DNA from: DATLNF01 sp046590575
GTDB lineage: Bacteria > Actinomycetota > Actinomycetes > BP-191
Reading direction: 5' to 3'
NCBI GenBank assembly: GCA_046590575.1
Contig: JBKJUS010000059.1
Span: forward strand, 1 to 14,143
DNA: 14,143 nucleotides
Part shown: in pieces, positions 1 through 6,486 of the stretch
Position numbering within the stretch: the stretch's first letter is position 1
Layout: each line of letters starts with the position of its first letter
Position numbers and translations under genes: made by a program
Notes under the pieces: generated by a model
The model's database searches: none
Seen by the model: only the letters and a program-made list of their open reading frames with translations
What the model was told of the DNA's origin: nothing

Positions 1-2
1 CG

Positions 3-803
3 CTCGCCAGCAGCACTGCCATCGCCCCCGCCCTGCCCCAGCAGCGCACCGCGCAGCAGCAGCGCGTGGACACGTTCGTGGGGGCCGCCATGGAGGCGCT
101 GCGCCAGGTCATGGTCGACCAGCAGGTGACCTACGAGGAATACGCAGCGGCCAAGCAGTGGCTGATTTCGGTCGGCGAGGCCGGAGAGTGGCCGCTTTTC
201 CTCGATGTGTGGTTTGAGTCCACGGTCGAACAGGTCGTCACCGCGGAGCGGCCCGGAAGCAAGGGCGCCATCCTCGGCCCCTTCTACCTGCCGGACCAGG
301 TCCGGATGAGCAGCCCGGCGACGCTGCCGATGCGCGACGGAGAGGCAGGCGAGGTCCTCGTGCTCACCGGCCAGGTGCGTTCCATGAGCGGTCAACCGCT
401 GGCCGGCGCGATGGTGGACATCTGGCAGGCCGACGCCGACGGGCTGTACGGCGGCTTCGGGCTCGACGGCCCCGCAGGCACGCTGCGCGCCCAAGTCGTC
501 GCCGACGAGCAGGGCCGCTACGAGATCCACACCATCCTGCCGGCGCCGTACGAAATCCCCAAGGGCGGCCCGTGCGGGCAGCTCATCGCGGCCGCCGGCT
601 GGAGCGCTTTCCGCCCGGCCCACCTGCACGTGCTCGTCAGCAGCGCCGGGCACCGGCAGCTGACCTCGCAGCTGTACTTCGACGGCGGCAAGTTCCTCAG
701 CAACGACGTGGCCAGCGCCGTCAAGGACGAGCTAGTGCTTCACCCGGTCGAGATCGACGGGGGCAAGAGCGCCACCTACGACTTCGTGCTCGACGCCTCC
801 TAG
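3..803 (+). CDS. catA: Catechol 1,2-dioxygenase, 5'-partial
   Basis: Intradiol ring-cleaving dioxygenase that converts catechol to cis,cis-muconate with non-haem Fe(III), the entry step of the cytoplasmic ortho (beta-ketoadipate) pathway. Numbered from the GTG at 66, the N-terminal helical cap holds VTYEEYAAAKQWL (21-33) and GEWPLFLDV (40-48), typical of actinobacterial CatA. The expected iron ligands are Tyr128 (DGLYGGF), Tyr162 (PAPYEIP), His186 and His188 (RPAHLHV), so the catalytic domain is complete. The frame is open from 66 back to the window edge, and the upstream residues resemble the family's N-terminal helix, so the true start is probably outside the window; GTG 66 is the only in-window alternative. 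Substituted catechols or hydroxyquinol could also be substrates. No other cat gene is visible. A 49-bp repeat begins 11 bp after the stop. Confidence 0.9.
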   Translation, partial: LASSTAIAPALPQQRTAQQQRVDTFVGAAMEALRQVMVDQQVTYEEYAAAKQWLISVGEAGEWPLFLDVWFESTVEQVVTAERPGSKGAILGPFYLPDQVRMSSPATLPMRDGEAGEVLVLTGQVRSMSGQPLAGAMVDIWQADADGLYGGFGLDGPAGTLRAQVVADEQGRYEIHTILPAPYEIPKGGPCGQLIAAAGWSAFRPAHLHVLVSSAGHRQLTSQLYFDGGKFLSNDVASAVKDELVLHPVEIDGGKSATYDFVLDAS

Positions 804-814
804 CCGCAGCACGT

Positions 815-863
815 TCTCGTTCGCACTGGTGCCGCGTTTGACGGGTGGGCCGTGACCTCGGGC
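815..863 (+). repeat. 49-bp direct repeat, copy 1
   Basis: This segment matches 5151-5199 in the same orientation at 48 of 49 positions; the one difference is T at 838 versus C at 5174. After the repeat both copies also share a short TGGCGAG offset by a few bases. It lies 11 bp beyond the dioxygenase stop codon and looks non-coding. The two copies bracket about 4.3 kb holding the acetyltransferase and the peroxiredoxin-kinase operon. Confidence 0.85.
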
Positions 864-1134
864 GGAAGCCACTGGCGAGAAAGGTGAACGCGCCCGGGAG
901 TCTTCGCGGGCCAATGGTGCGCGTAGCGCTCGCCGCCCCTGCAGCGGGGCTGCATCGGTGGCCCGCCTTTCGCCCCGTTGGGTGGGCTTGGGCGGCCGGC
1001 ATCGCCCTCGCCGCGGCAACGCTGGCCGCGCGCTCACCGTCGCATACCTGGCAAAGCTAGCGGCGTGGCGGTGCTCTATCTCGCCTGGGTGGCCGGACAT
1101 CGTGAGAGGGCTACTGGCACTAGCCTCCTCCTCT
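864..1134. other. Non-coding gap between repeat copy 1 and the acetyltransferase
   Basis: With the repeat, this makes about 330 bases without a convincing gene. The reading frames crossing it are Arg/Pro/Ala-rich with no recognisable domain. I see no tRNA, strong hairpin or clean promoter, although a promoter for the acetyltransferase must lie here or upstream. Confidence 0.5.
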
Positions 1135-1551
1135 ATGCGCATTACCGACCTGCCTGTTGAACTTGTCACCGACGCGGTGACGCTCTGGCATCAGAGCGGC
1201 CTAACACGCCCATGGAACGACCCGCACGCCGACCTGAGGCGAGCGCTGGACGGCCCGAGCTCCACGGTTCTCGCTGCTGTAGATGACGCCGGAGTTCTTG
1301 CGGGCACGGCGATGGTGGGTCATGACGGGCACCGCGGCTGGGTCTACTACGTCGCGGTACGCCTAGATCGACGTCGGACCGGGGTCGGACGACGACTGGT
1401 GCGAGAGTGCGAGAAGTGGCTCATTGAACGCGACGTACCGAAGGTCCAGTTGATGGTGCGCACCACGAACTCCGGCGTCGTCACCTTCTACGAAGCACTC
1501 GGCTATGAGATGAGCGACGTCCTCGTCCTCAGCCGGCCCTTGAACGGGTAG
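1135..1551 (+). CDS. GNAT family N-acetyltransferase, YpeA-like
   Basis: A 138-residue single-domain GNAT acetyltransferase, expected to move an acetyl group from acetyl-CoA to an amine; the substrate is unknown. It closely follows the E. coli YpeA pattern: TLWHQSGLTRPWNDP near residues 16-30, a GHDGHRGWVYYVAV strand (62-75), the acetyl-CoA pyrophosphate loop RRTGVG (80-85), and a C-terminal TFYEALGYEMSDVLVLSRPL segment. The ATG at 1135 was chosen because the family's N-terminus (MRITDLP) begins there; longer starts add only low-complexity sequence. No good Shine-Dalgarno precedes it, so it may be leaderless. It stands alone, about 330 bp after the dioxygenase and 145 bp before the next gene, inside the interval bracketed by the 49-bp repeats. 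Confidence 0.85.
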   Translation: MRITDLPVELVTDAVTLWHQSGLTRPWNDPHADLRRALDGPSSTVLAAVDDAGVLAGTAMVGHDGHRGWVYYVAVRLDRRRTGVGRRLVRECEKWLIERDVPKVQLMVRTTNSGVVTFYEALGYEMSDVLVLSRPLNG

Positions 1552-1696
1552 GGCCGTCCGAGCGAGGACTCCCCACTTCCCTGCGGTGGAGCGCGACGTC
1601 CATCGTCAGGGTCTACCGTCGATTTCTTGACCGAGTTCCCCAACAATTGTTTCTGTCCTATGACCGCTGCTGATCGGACAGACGGCTTTTGCCAGG

Positions 1697-2416
1697 TTGG
1701 CTTCGGCTGGAGACGATGCCTCGGTGGAACCGTTCGGTGATGAGCCTGTTCGCTGCCCCGGTTGCGGCCTGCGCTTCGTACCGGACCGGGCGAGCGAGAC
1801 CCGCGCGCACCGGCATGCGGTGTCGCCGAGCGTGTTCCGGCGCGAGGGCGAGTACTGGCTGATCATGTTCGAGGGGGACGTCATGCGCCTGCGCGACACG
1901 AAAGGCGTGCGCTGTCTCGCGGCTCTGCTGGCGAACCCCGGGCGAGAGATGCTGGCGCTGCAGCTTGTGTCGGGGGACGGCCGGCCAGGTGCGCCGTCGG
2001 CGGCCGGTCGCGTGCGGAGCGAGGACGGTCTGCGCCTTTTCATTCCCGGTGACGGCGAGGACGTCATCGACGCGAAGGCTCGGACGGCCTTCGAGCAGCG
2101 CCTCGACGACCTGCGCGCGGAGGCCGACGAGGCTGAACAATTCGGCGACGCCGAGCGGCTCGCGCGAGCCGAGGGTGAGATCGAGGCGCTCGTGCAGGCG
2201 CTACGTTCTGTGGTCGGGCTCGGTGGGCGGACCCGGCAGATGGCGTCGCCGGCCGAGCGTGCCCGCCAGTCGGTGACGAAGGCGATCAAGGCCGCTGCAG
2301 AAAGGATCGCCGCCGAGAGTCCGGCGCTGGCCCGTCATCTAGCGAGCACCGTGCGGACGGGGACCTACTGCGTCTACGACCCCGATCCTCGCGTGCCCGT
2401 CACGTGGCGGACATGA
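1697..2416 (+). CDS. Stand-alone winged-helix/AfsR-LuxR C-terminal-type protein with zinc-finger-like motif
   Basis: The protein has 239 residues from TTG 1697, or 230 from GTG 1724, which has GGAG 12 nt upstream; a stop at 1661 rules out longer forms. Residues 47-90 (VFRREGEYWLIMFEG, then RLRDTKGVRCLAALLANPGRE) and 123-239 (IDAKAR, a Glu/Ala-rich helical stretch, VGLGGRTR, ERARQSVTKAIKAA, the end PDPRVPVTWR) match the conserved C-terminal region known from large actinobacterial LuxR/AfsR-like ATPase regulators. Here it stands without an ATPase or LuxR domain. The N-terminus has CPGC (Cys20, Cys23) and His38/His40, a possible zinc site. Its stop overlaps a possible ATG at 2413 (ATGA), and the kinase ribosome site lies 50 bp on, so it probably leads the operon. 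A regulatory role is inferred. Confidence 0.75.
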   Translation: MASAGDDASVEPFGDEPVRCPGCGLRFVPDRASETRAHRHAVSPSVFRREGEYWLIMFEGDVMRLRDTKGVRCLAALLANPGREMLALQLVSGDGRPGAPSAAGRVRSEDGLRLFIPGDGEDVIDAKARTAFEQRLDDLRAEADEAEQFGDAERLARAEGEIEALVQALRSVVGLGGRTRQMASPAERARQSVTKAIKAAAERIAAESPALARHLASTVRTGTYCVYDPDPRVPVTWRT

Positions 2417-2466
2417 GTGACGCGCCTCTTCACAATCGTGACGCCCGTTCTCACGCCTTGCCTTTC

Positions 2467-2474
2467 GAGGAGGG
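2467..2474 (+). promoter_or_regulatory. Strong ribosome binding site deciding the start of the fusion gene
   Basis: GAGGAGGG lies 4 nt before ATG 2479. It favours initiation at 2479 over the in-frame GTG 2404 or ATG 2413; the latter overlaps the upstream stop as ATGA but has no comparable site. Confidence 0.65.
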
Positions 2475-2478
2475 AACT

Positions 2479-4131
2479 ATGGACGGGTTAACAGTTCTCG
2501 ACCGGAACGACCCTGGCGGCGCCGAACGCGAGCCCCTGACGCAAGGCGACGTGGCGGCGCTCCAGCAGGTGATGGCAGCAAGCGGGCTGCCGCACATAGC
2601 GCTCGCCGGCCGAACGACGGTCGTGTTCGCCTTCCCCGGAATGGGAGTCGGCGACGTCTATCCCGAGCTAGCCGGGTGCACCCGGGAGGTCTGCGCGTTC
2701 ATCGAGGAGTCTGCTGTTTTCCACAAGCATGGCGTCCAGGTCGTCGGGCTGTCGACGGAGCCGGTGGAGCCGCCGCCTGGCTGCATCGCCATCCCGTTCC
2801 CCGTCGGCCTCCTTCCGCAGGAGGAGATCGTCTCCCCCTTGACGTACGTCGACAAGGGGGAGCAGCGGTTCGCGGTGCGCGCCAGCTACCTCGTCTACCC
2901 GGACGGGACCGGTGAACGCATCGGATCTGTCACCGACGTCGTCGCCCACGCCCGAAAGTGCCTGAGCGTCGTGACCGACCGGCGGCTCGCCAGGTTCCGC
3001 GAAGCGTCGCTGGACCACCTGCGCCGTAGCGGCGCTGCCCGCACTGTGATGGAGGCCCATGGGGTGCTGGCAAACGGCGCAGACTCCGTCGCGATCTCAC
3101 GCGTGCAGCTGCGCTGCGAGCTCGTCGCCAAGATGGCTGACCCGGCCATCATCGCGCAAGAGGCCGGCTACATCGAGCGGATCAACTCCGTGATGGCCGA
3201 CGCCGGCCGGCCGCCCATCTTCCCGATCGTGGTCGGGGTCTGCACCGACGAGCAGCCCGGGTGGTACCTGATGGAGGCCGCTGACCCAGTCACCCTCGAC
3301 CGGACGGCGTTCACCGACCGCGACCGTACGGCACTGTCGTCGTGGGGAACTGCAATGGTGGAATTGGCAATCCGCAAGATGGCGGCGCTGTACGACCTGA
3401 CGTTCCGCGCGGAGACGCCCGCCGTGAGTAGGTACCACTATTACGAGCGTTTCCTGGCCATAGTGCGTCGTGAGGACTTCCGCGGTGCCTTCACCACGCT
3501 GAAGGCAGGCTGCGACATCGCAGAGGTCCTCGCCACCCCGGTTCTCCTTCCTGACGGGACCTCTTGTCGCTCCTTCAACGAGCAGATGGCGTTCCTCGCC
3601 GGGCACATCGACGACCTGTGCGAGCCCATCGGTGCATACGTCCACGGCGACCTTCACCTGCCAAACATGCTGCCCTCCGCGGACGGCAATGACGTCGTCC
3701 TGATCGATCCACGCGTGGTGTGGGACGGCAAGGACGTCGGTGACCCTGGTTTCTGCGATCCGATGTACGACCTTGCAACGCTGCTCCACAGCCTGCACGT
3801 GATGTCGGCGATCCTGCACGCCGTCGAGGAGGGTGAGTCCGACCGGCTCCTCGTGCTCTCCGCGGACGGACGGGTGCAGCAAGGCGTCCTACTGGTCGCG
3901 GGCAACCCGCTCGAAGAGAGCTTCCTGACCTGGGTAGAACGCGAGACCGATCCGAAGATCCTCGGCGAGAGATGGCGCGCGCGACTGCACATCGGCGCGG
4001 CGAACGCACTGTTCGGCTGGCTAAAGTATGCGCGCGCGGTGCAGACCCGCCATGCCTGGGACGCGATCTTCGTGTCAGTTCTCTACCAGCTCGAGCAGGG
4101 CCGCCGTGCTCTGGAGGAGGAGCGGTCATGA
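2479..4131 (+). CDS. Peroxiredoxin-like domain fused to an APH-type phosphotransferase
   Basis: A 550-residue two-domain protein. Residues about 25-165 look like a BCP/PrxQ-type thioredoxin fold: TTVVFAFPGMG strand (46-56), AGCTREVCAF (65-74) placing Cys67 as peroxidatic and Cys72 as resolving cysteine, VQVVGLSTEP (86-95), and a C-terminal RASYLVYPDGTGERIG. Residues about 200-550 resemble aminoglycoside/choline kinase-type phosphotransferases: a candidate ATP lysine (ELVAKMAD, Lys218), hinge-like WYLMEAAD (262-269), catalytic loop HGDLHLPN (His389, Asp391, Asn396) and metal-binding LID (Asp410), then DPMYDLATLL. Kinase homologues usually phosphorylate small molecules; the substrate here is unknown. 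Its stop overlaps the next start (ATGA), implying translational coupling. No signal peptide is visible, so it is probably cytoplasmic. A thiol-redox sensor controlling the kinase is inference. Starts at 2413 or 2404 remain possible. Confidence 0.8.
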   Translation: MDGLTVLDRNDPGGAEREPLTQGDVAALQQVMAASGLPHIALAGRTTVVFAFPGMGVGDVYPELAGCTREVCAFIEESAVFHKHGVQVVGLSTEPVEPPPGCIAIPFPVGLLPQEEIVSPLTYVDKGEQRFAVRASYLVYPDGTGERIGSVTDVVAHARKCLSVVTDRRLARFREASLDHLRRSGAARTVMEAHGVLANGADSVAISRVQLRCELVAKMADPAIIAQEAGYIERINSVMADAGRPPIFPIVVGVCTDEQPGWYLMEAADPVTLDRTAFTDRDRTALSSWGTAMVELAIRKMAALYDLTFRAETPAVSRYHYYERFLAIVRREDFRGAFTTLKAGCDIAEVLATPVLLPDGTSCRSFNEQMAFLAGHIDDLCEPIGAYVHGDLHLPNMLPSADGNDVVLIDPRVVWDGKDVGDPGFCDPMYDLATLLHSLHVMSAILHAVEEGESDRLLVLSADGRVQQGVLLVAGNPLEESFLTWVERETDPKILGERWRARLHIGAANALFGWLKYARAVQTRHAWDAIFVSVLYQLEQGRRALEEERS

Positions 4132-4601
4132 CGACCACCATCTCGCTACAGCGGCCCTACGGCACCCGGCCGATTCGACCTCTCGGCCTCTGGCAACGCC
4201 ACGGCTGGCAGGTCAAGCAGTACGGGATCGCCGACGGCCGTCCCGGGGCCCGTAAAGAGCTGGTGGAGGCCGTCCGGCGGCTTGCGGAAGCCGTGCTCCC
4301 GAGCCCCGCCGTGACGGACCGTCGTTACGGTGTGGCGTTCGTGGGAGCCCACGATGCGCGCGGAGGGTGCTTCGCCTTCATCGACTGGTGGGCGGACGAC
4401 AACGAGCTGCACCACCACGCGTTCAGTGGACCCGACCCCGACTCGCTCGCGCCGGTCTCCCCCGACGGTGCGATCGCTTGTGCCTGGGACCTTGCCGTGA
4501 TCGGTTTCGAACGCGCCGCGTGGCTCGAGTCGGTGCTCGTCAACCCGGCGGGACCGGACCTGGCTGCCTACTTGCGTGCCACGATGACCGCGGACGTGTA
4601 A
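4128..4601 (+). CDS. Conserved hypothetical protein of the peroxiredoxin-kinase operon
   Basis: A 157-residue soluble-looking protein with no domain I can name. Visible features are RPIRPLGLW (14-22) near the N-terminus, YGVAFVGAHDARGG (67-80), an aromatic-acidic stretch FAFIDWWADDNELHHHAF (82-99) with a His triplet at 95-97, and WDLAVIGFERAAW (120-132). The His/Asp/Trp-rich core could bind a metal or ligand, but that is speculation. There is no signal peptide or membrane segment. ATG 4128 was chosen because GGAGGAGG sits a few bases upstream and the ATG overlaps the kinase stop as ATGA. This coupling suggests roughly matched expression with the kinase and a shared pathway. The cupin gene follows 30 bp later. 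Confidence 0.75.
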   Translation: MTTTISLQRPYGTRPIRPLGLWQRHGWQVKQYGIADGRPGARKELVEAVRRLAEAVLPSPAVTDRRYGVAFVGAHDARGGCFAFIDWWADDNELHHHAFSGPDPDSLAPVSPDGAIACAWDLAVIGFERAAWLESVLVNPAGPDLAAYLRATMTADV

Positions 4602-4631
4602 CCAGTTCCTTTATCTCGGCGAGGAGGCTGT

Positions 4632-5042
4632 ATGTTTCCGACTGCATCGGACGCAGGAGCGGCGAAATCGGCTCACCTACTGCGTGCGGACGAAGCCTTC
4701 GTCGGTAGCGACAACGGCATCGAGTTCTGGCGGGGCGCCGACAGTCACGCGCTCGGAACGCAAGCGTTCCTCGCCCGCGCACTCTGCGCTCCAGGGACGC
4801 GCATACCCCCTCATCGGCACACTGAGGACACTATTGCCTACCTTGCCGACGGCAAGGCCGTCTTCCGCAGTGGCGAGGATCTTCGTGACGTCCATGAGAT
4901 GAACGCGGGCGACTGGTTGTTCGTCCCAGCGGGGTTGGTTCACGTGGAGGAGACACCCGACGACTCTCACGGCGACTTCCTTTACGCCCGTGCGGGGGCC
5001 GGCGGAGAGACCACATACCTCGACGAGGCTCCTCAGTCGTAG
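4632..5042 (+). CDS. Small single-domain cupin protein
   Basis: A 136-residue cupin_2-type beta-barrel. Motif 1 is PGTRIPPHRHTEDTIAYLADG (His61, His63, probable Glu65), motif 2 is GDWLFVPAGLVHVEE (His104), giving a plausible three-His/one-Glu metal site. Small cupins act as isomerases, dioxygenases or ligand-binding proteins, and the sequence does not say which. AGGAGG lies about 6 nt before the ATG. It is the last gene of the operon, 30 bp after the hypothetical protein, and a 7-bp hairpin starts 12 bp after its stop. No signal peptide is seen. With the peroxiredoxin-like domain upstream, a shared oxidative or small-molecule modification role is possible but unproven. Confidence 0.85.
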   Translation: MFPTASDAGAAKSAHLLRADEAFVGSDNGIEFWRGADSHALGTQAFLARALCAPGTRIPPHRHTEDTIAYLADGKAVFRSGEDLRDVHEMNAGDWLFVPAGLVHVEETPDDSHGDFLYARAGAGGETTYLDEAPQS

Positions 5043-5054
5043 TCGCATTGATCC

Positions 5055-5080
5055 CGAACGGACGAAGATCCGCCCGTTCG
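5055..5080 (+). terminator. Hairpin after the cupin gene
   Basis: CGAACGG (5055-5061) pairs with CCGTTCG (5074-5080) across a 12-nt loop, 12 bp after the cupin stop. No T-run follows, as is common in high-GC actinobacterial terminators. Position supports the end of the four-gene operon. Confidence 0.45.
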
Positions 5081-5150
5081 CGCCCAGCGGATGGCGCAAG
5101 CCACGAGATGCCGCGACGAGGACCGGAGACAAATACATGAGCAGTCCCGC

Positions 5151-5199
5151 TCTCGTTCGCACTGGTGCCGCGTCTGACGGGTGGGCCGTGACCTCGGGC
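5151..5199 (+). repeat. 49-bp direct repeat, copy 2
   Basis: Partner of 815-863, 48 of 49 bases identical. It sits between the cupin hairpin and the tRNA-like remnant. A short frame from ATG 5137 (GGAG upstream) reads through it, but that frame continues straight into the tRNA-like sequence and is not a convincing gene. Confidence 0.85.
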
Positions 5200-5303
5200 C
5201 GGTGGCGAGCGCTCACAGTTTGCTCACAGACCTCGCGGCAGAGGCCGAGACGTGGCATCATCAGCCGCATGGTCACACGACACGTGACCTGCTCAAATGT
5301 ACT

Positions 5304-5380
5304 GGGGCGCAGCAGAAATCACGGCACTGAGCGGGCTCATAATCCCTCGGTCGCAGGTTCGAGCCCTGCCTGCCCCACGA
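5304..5380 (+). pseudogene. tRNA-Met(CAT) 3'-half remnant, candidate integrase attachment site
   Basis: The segment 5336-5380 is a recognisable tRNA 3' half: anticodon loop CTCATAA with anticodon CAT (5338-5340), a perfect T-arm (GCAGG 5353-5357, TTCGAGC loop, CCTGC 5365-5369), acceptor strand CTGCCCC (5370-5376), discriminator A, then CGA rather than CCA. GGGGC at 5304 gives nearly the right tRNA length and 6 of 7 acceptor pairs, one of them G-T, but there is no D-stem and the anticodon stem has a C-C mismatch. It is therefore not a functional tRNA. Anticodon-loop-to-3'-end segments are the usual attB/attP identity blocks of tyrosine integrases, and an integrase gene ends 15 bp away, so this is a likely att site. 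Confidence 0.7.
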
Positions 5381-5394
5381 CGCATCGTCGCAGG

Positions 5395-6405
5395 TCAGAC
5401 GGCCTCTACGCCCTCATCGGCATGAAGGTGAACGACCGTCGCAGGTCCCGACTGACACATTTCTGACACAACTGTCGGTCGGAACGCTGCGTTGAGGCGG
5501 TCGGCCACGTCGTCCAGGTCGTCCCCGAAGAGCCCGGCGTAGACGTCCAGCGTCATAGCTGCGGAGGCATGGCCCAGCATGAGCTGAACCGCCTTCACGT
5601 TCGCCCCTGCAGACACGGCGAGAGACGCTGCGGTGTGGCGCAGCTCGTGGGGAGTAAGCCCGGTGAGCCCGACCTCCGCTGCGGCGGCGTCGAAGACCCG
5701 GCGACGGAAGTTGTTGTTCCGCAGGATGCCTCCGTCTGGCGACGTGAACAGTGGGGCACCTGGCTCTCGGCCTGCGGCCAGCGTCATCAGGTCATCGACC
5801 AGGAACGACGGGAAGGGCACACTCCGCTGCTGATGACTCTTGGTTGAGGACTCGACCGTTCGCCCGTTCACCTCCGTGATCGAACGTCGTACCTGCAAAC
5901 GACGACGCATCAGGTCGGCGTCCTCAATGCGGAGGCCTGCCGCTTCGCCCCATCGCAGTCCACAGCACGCGAGGGTGAGAACGAGCGGACGGTACTGCCC
6001 GCAGGCATTTGCGAGCCGGTCCACCTGCTCGATCGTGAGGAAGCGCTTGTTGGCCTTGCGGACGCGGGGGAGTGACACGCCGTGGGCCGGGTTGCGAGCG
6101 AGCCGGCCGTCGCGGACTGCCAACTCCAACGGCTGTGAGAACACGCGGTGGGCCTGCCGGATGGAGGCGGGGGCGAGTCCTGCTGAGTTGAGCTTCGCTA
6201 TCCACCCAACGACATCGGCGTGAGTGATCTTCGCCAACGGCACAGCCGACCACCTGGGCATGATGTGGCAGTCGAGCAGGGACCGGTACCGCGCCATGGT
6301 CGACGCCTTAAGGCCGACGTTCTCGGCCAGCCAACGCGCTCCCCACTCGCCATAGGTGACCTTCGCCATCTTGGGGTCGAGCCATTCTCCGCGCTGCTGG
6401 CTCAC
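5395..6405 (-). CDS. Tyrosine recombinase/integrase, N-terminus removed by IS21 insertion
   Basis: Phage/ICE-type tyrosine integrase, 336 residues from GTG 6405. The core-binding domain spans about 15-110 and the catalytic domain about 120-300, with Arg151 (GLRWGE), Lys189, His253 and Arg256 (HELRH), His279 (LGHAS) and nucleophile Tyr289 (LDVYAGLF), so the active site is intact. The frame continues upstream through AAAFLASTNV, a normal integrase linker, then enters the IS terminal repeat at 6433. The arm-binding domain and native start are therefore missing, roughly 40-50 residues by comparison with relatives. GTG 6405 has no good ribosome site. The gene ends 15 bp from the tRNA-like att site, as expected for an integrase beside its own att. 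It may be inactive or made only by read-through from istB. Confidence 0.85.
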   Translation of the reverse strand: MSQQRGEWLDPKMAKVTYGEWGARWLAENVGLKASTMARYRSLLDCHIMPRWSAVPLAKITHADVVGWIAKLNSAGLAPASIRQAHRVFSQPLELAVRDGRLARNPAHGVSLPRVRKANKRFLTIEQVDRLANACGQYRPLVLTLACCGLRWGEAAGLRIEDADLMRRRLQVRRSITEVNGRTVESSTKSHQQRSVPFPSFLVDDLMTLAAGREPGAPLFTSPDGGILRNNNFRRRVFDAAAAEVGLTGLTPHELRHTAASLAVSAGANVKAVQLMLGHASAAMTLDVYAGLFGDDLDDVADRLNAAFRPTVVSEMCQSGPATVVHLHADEGVEAV

Positions 6406-6432
6406 GTTGGTCGACGCGAGGAACGCCGCAGC

Positions 6433-6483
6433 TGTCGACGCTCGCTGAAAAGTGGGCCGGTTCCGCTCTTGGAAAAGTAGGCC
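6433..6483 (+). repeat. IS21 left terminal inverted repeat
   Basis: Starts TGTCGACGCTC; holds GAAAAGTGGGCC (6447-6458) and GAAAAGTAGGCC (6472-6483). It pairs with 8534-8584 and lies immediately before the istB stop. Confidence 0.7.
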
Positions 6484-6486
6484 ACG

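Noticed and set aside
1627..1662. TTGACC followed by TATGAC as a promoter for the winged-helix gene
   Set aside because: The spacing (23 bp) is wrong for a housekeeping promoter and no better -10 lies at 16-18 bp.
3097..3882. 261-codon minus-strand open frame opposite the kinase gene
   Set aside because: Shadow of GC-rich codon usage; no domain, and the plus strand has clear kinase motifs.
5304..5380. Intact tRNA-Met gene
   Set aside because: Length and acceptor nearly fit, but there is no D-stem, the anticodon stem is mismatched and CCA is CGA.
4990..5466. 158-codon plus-strand frame
   Set aside because: It translates the repeat, the tRNA-like remnant (giving the typical NPSVAGSSPACPTT artefact) and the antisense of the integrase end.
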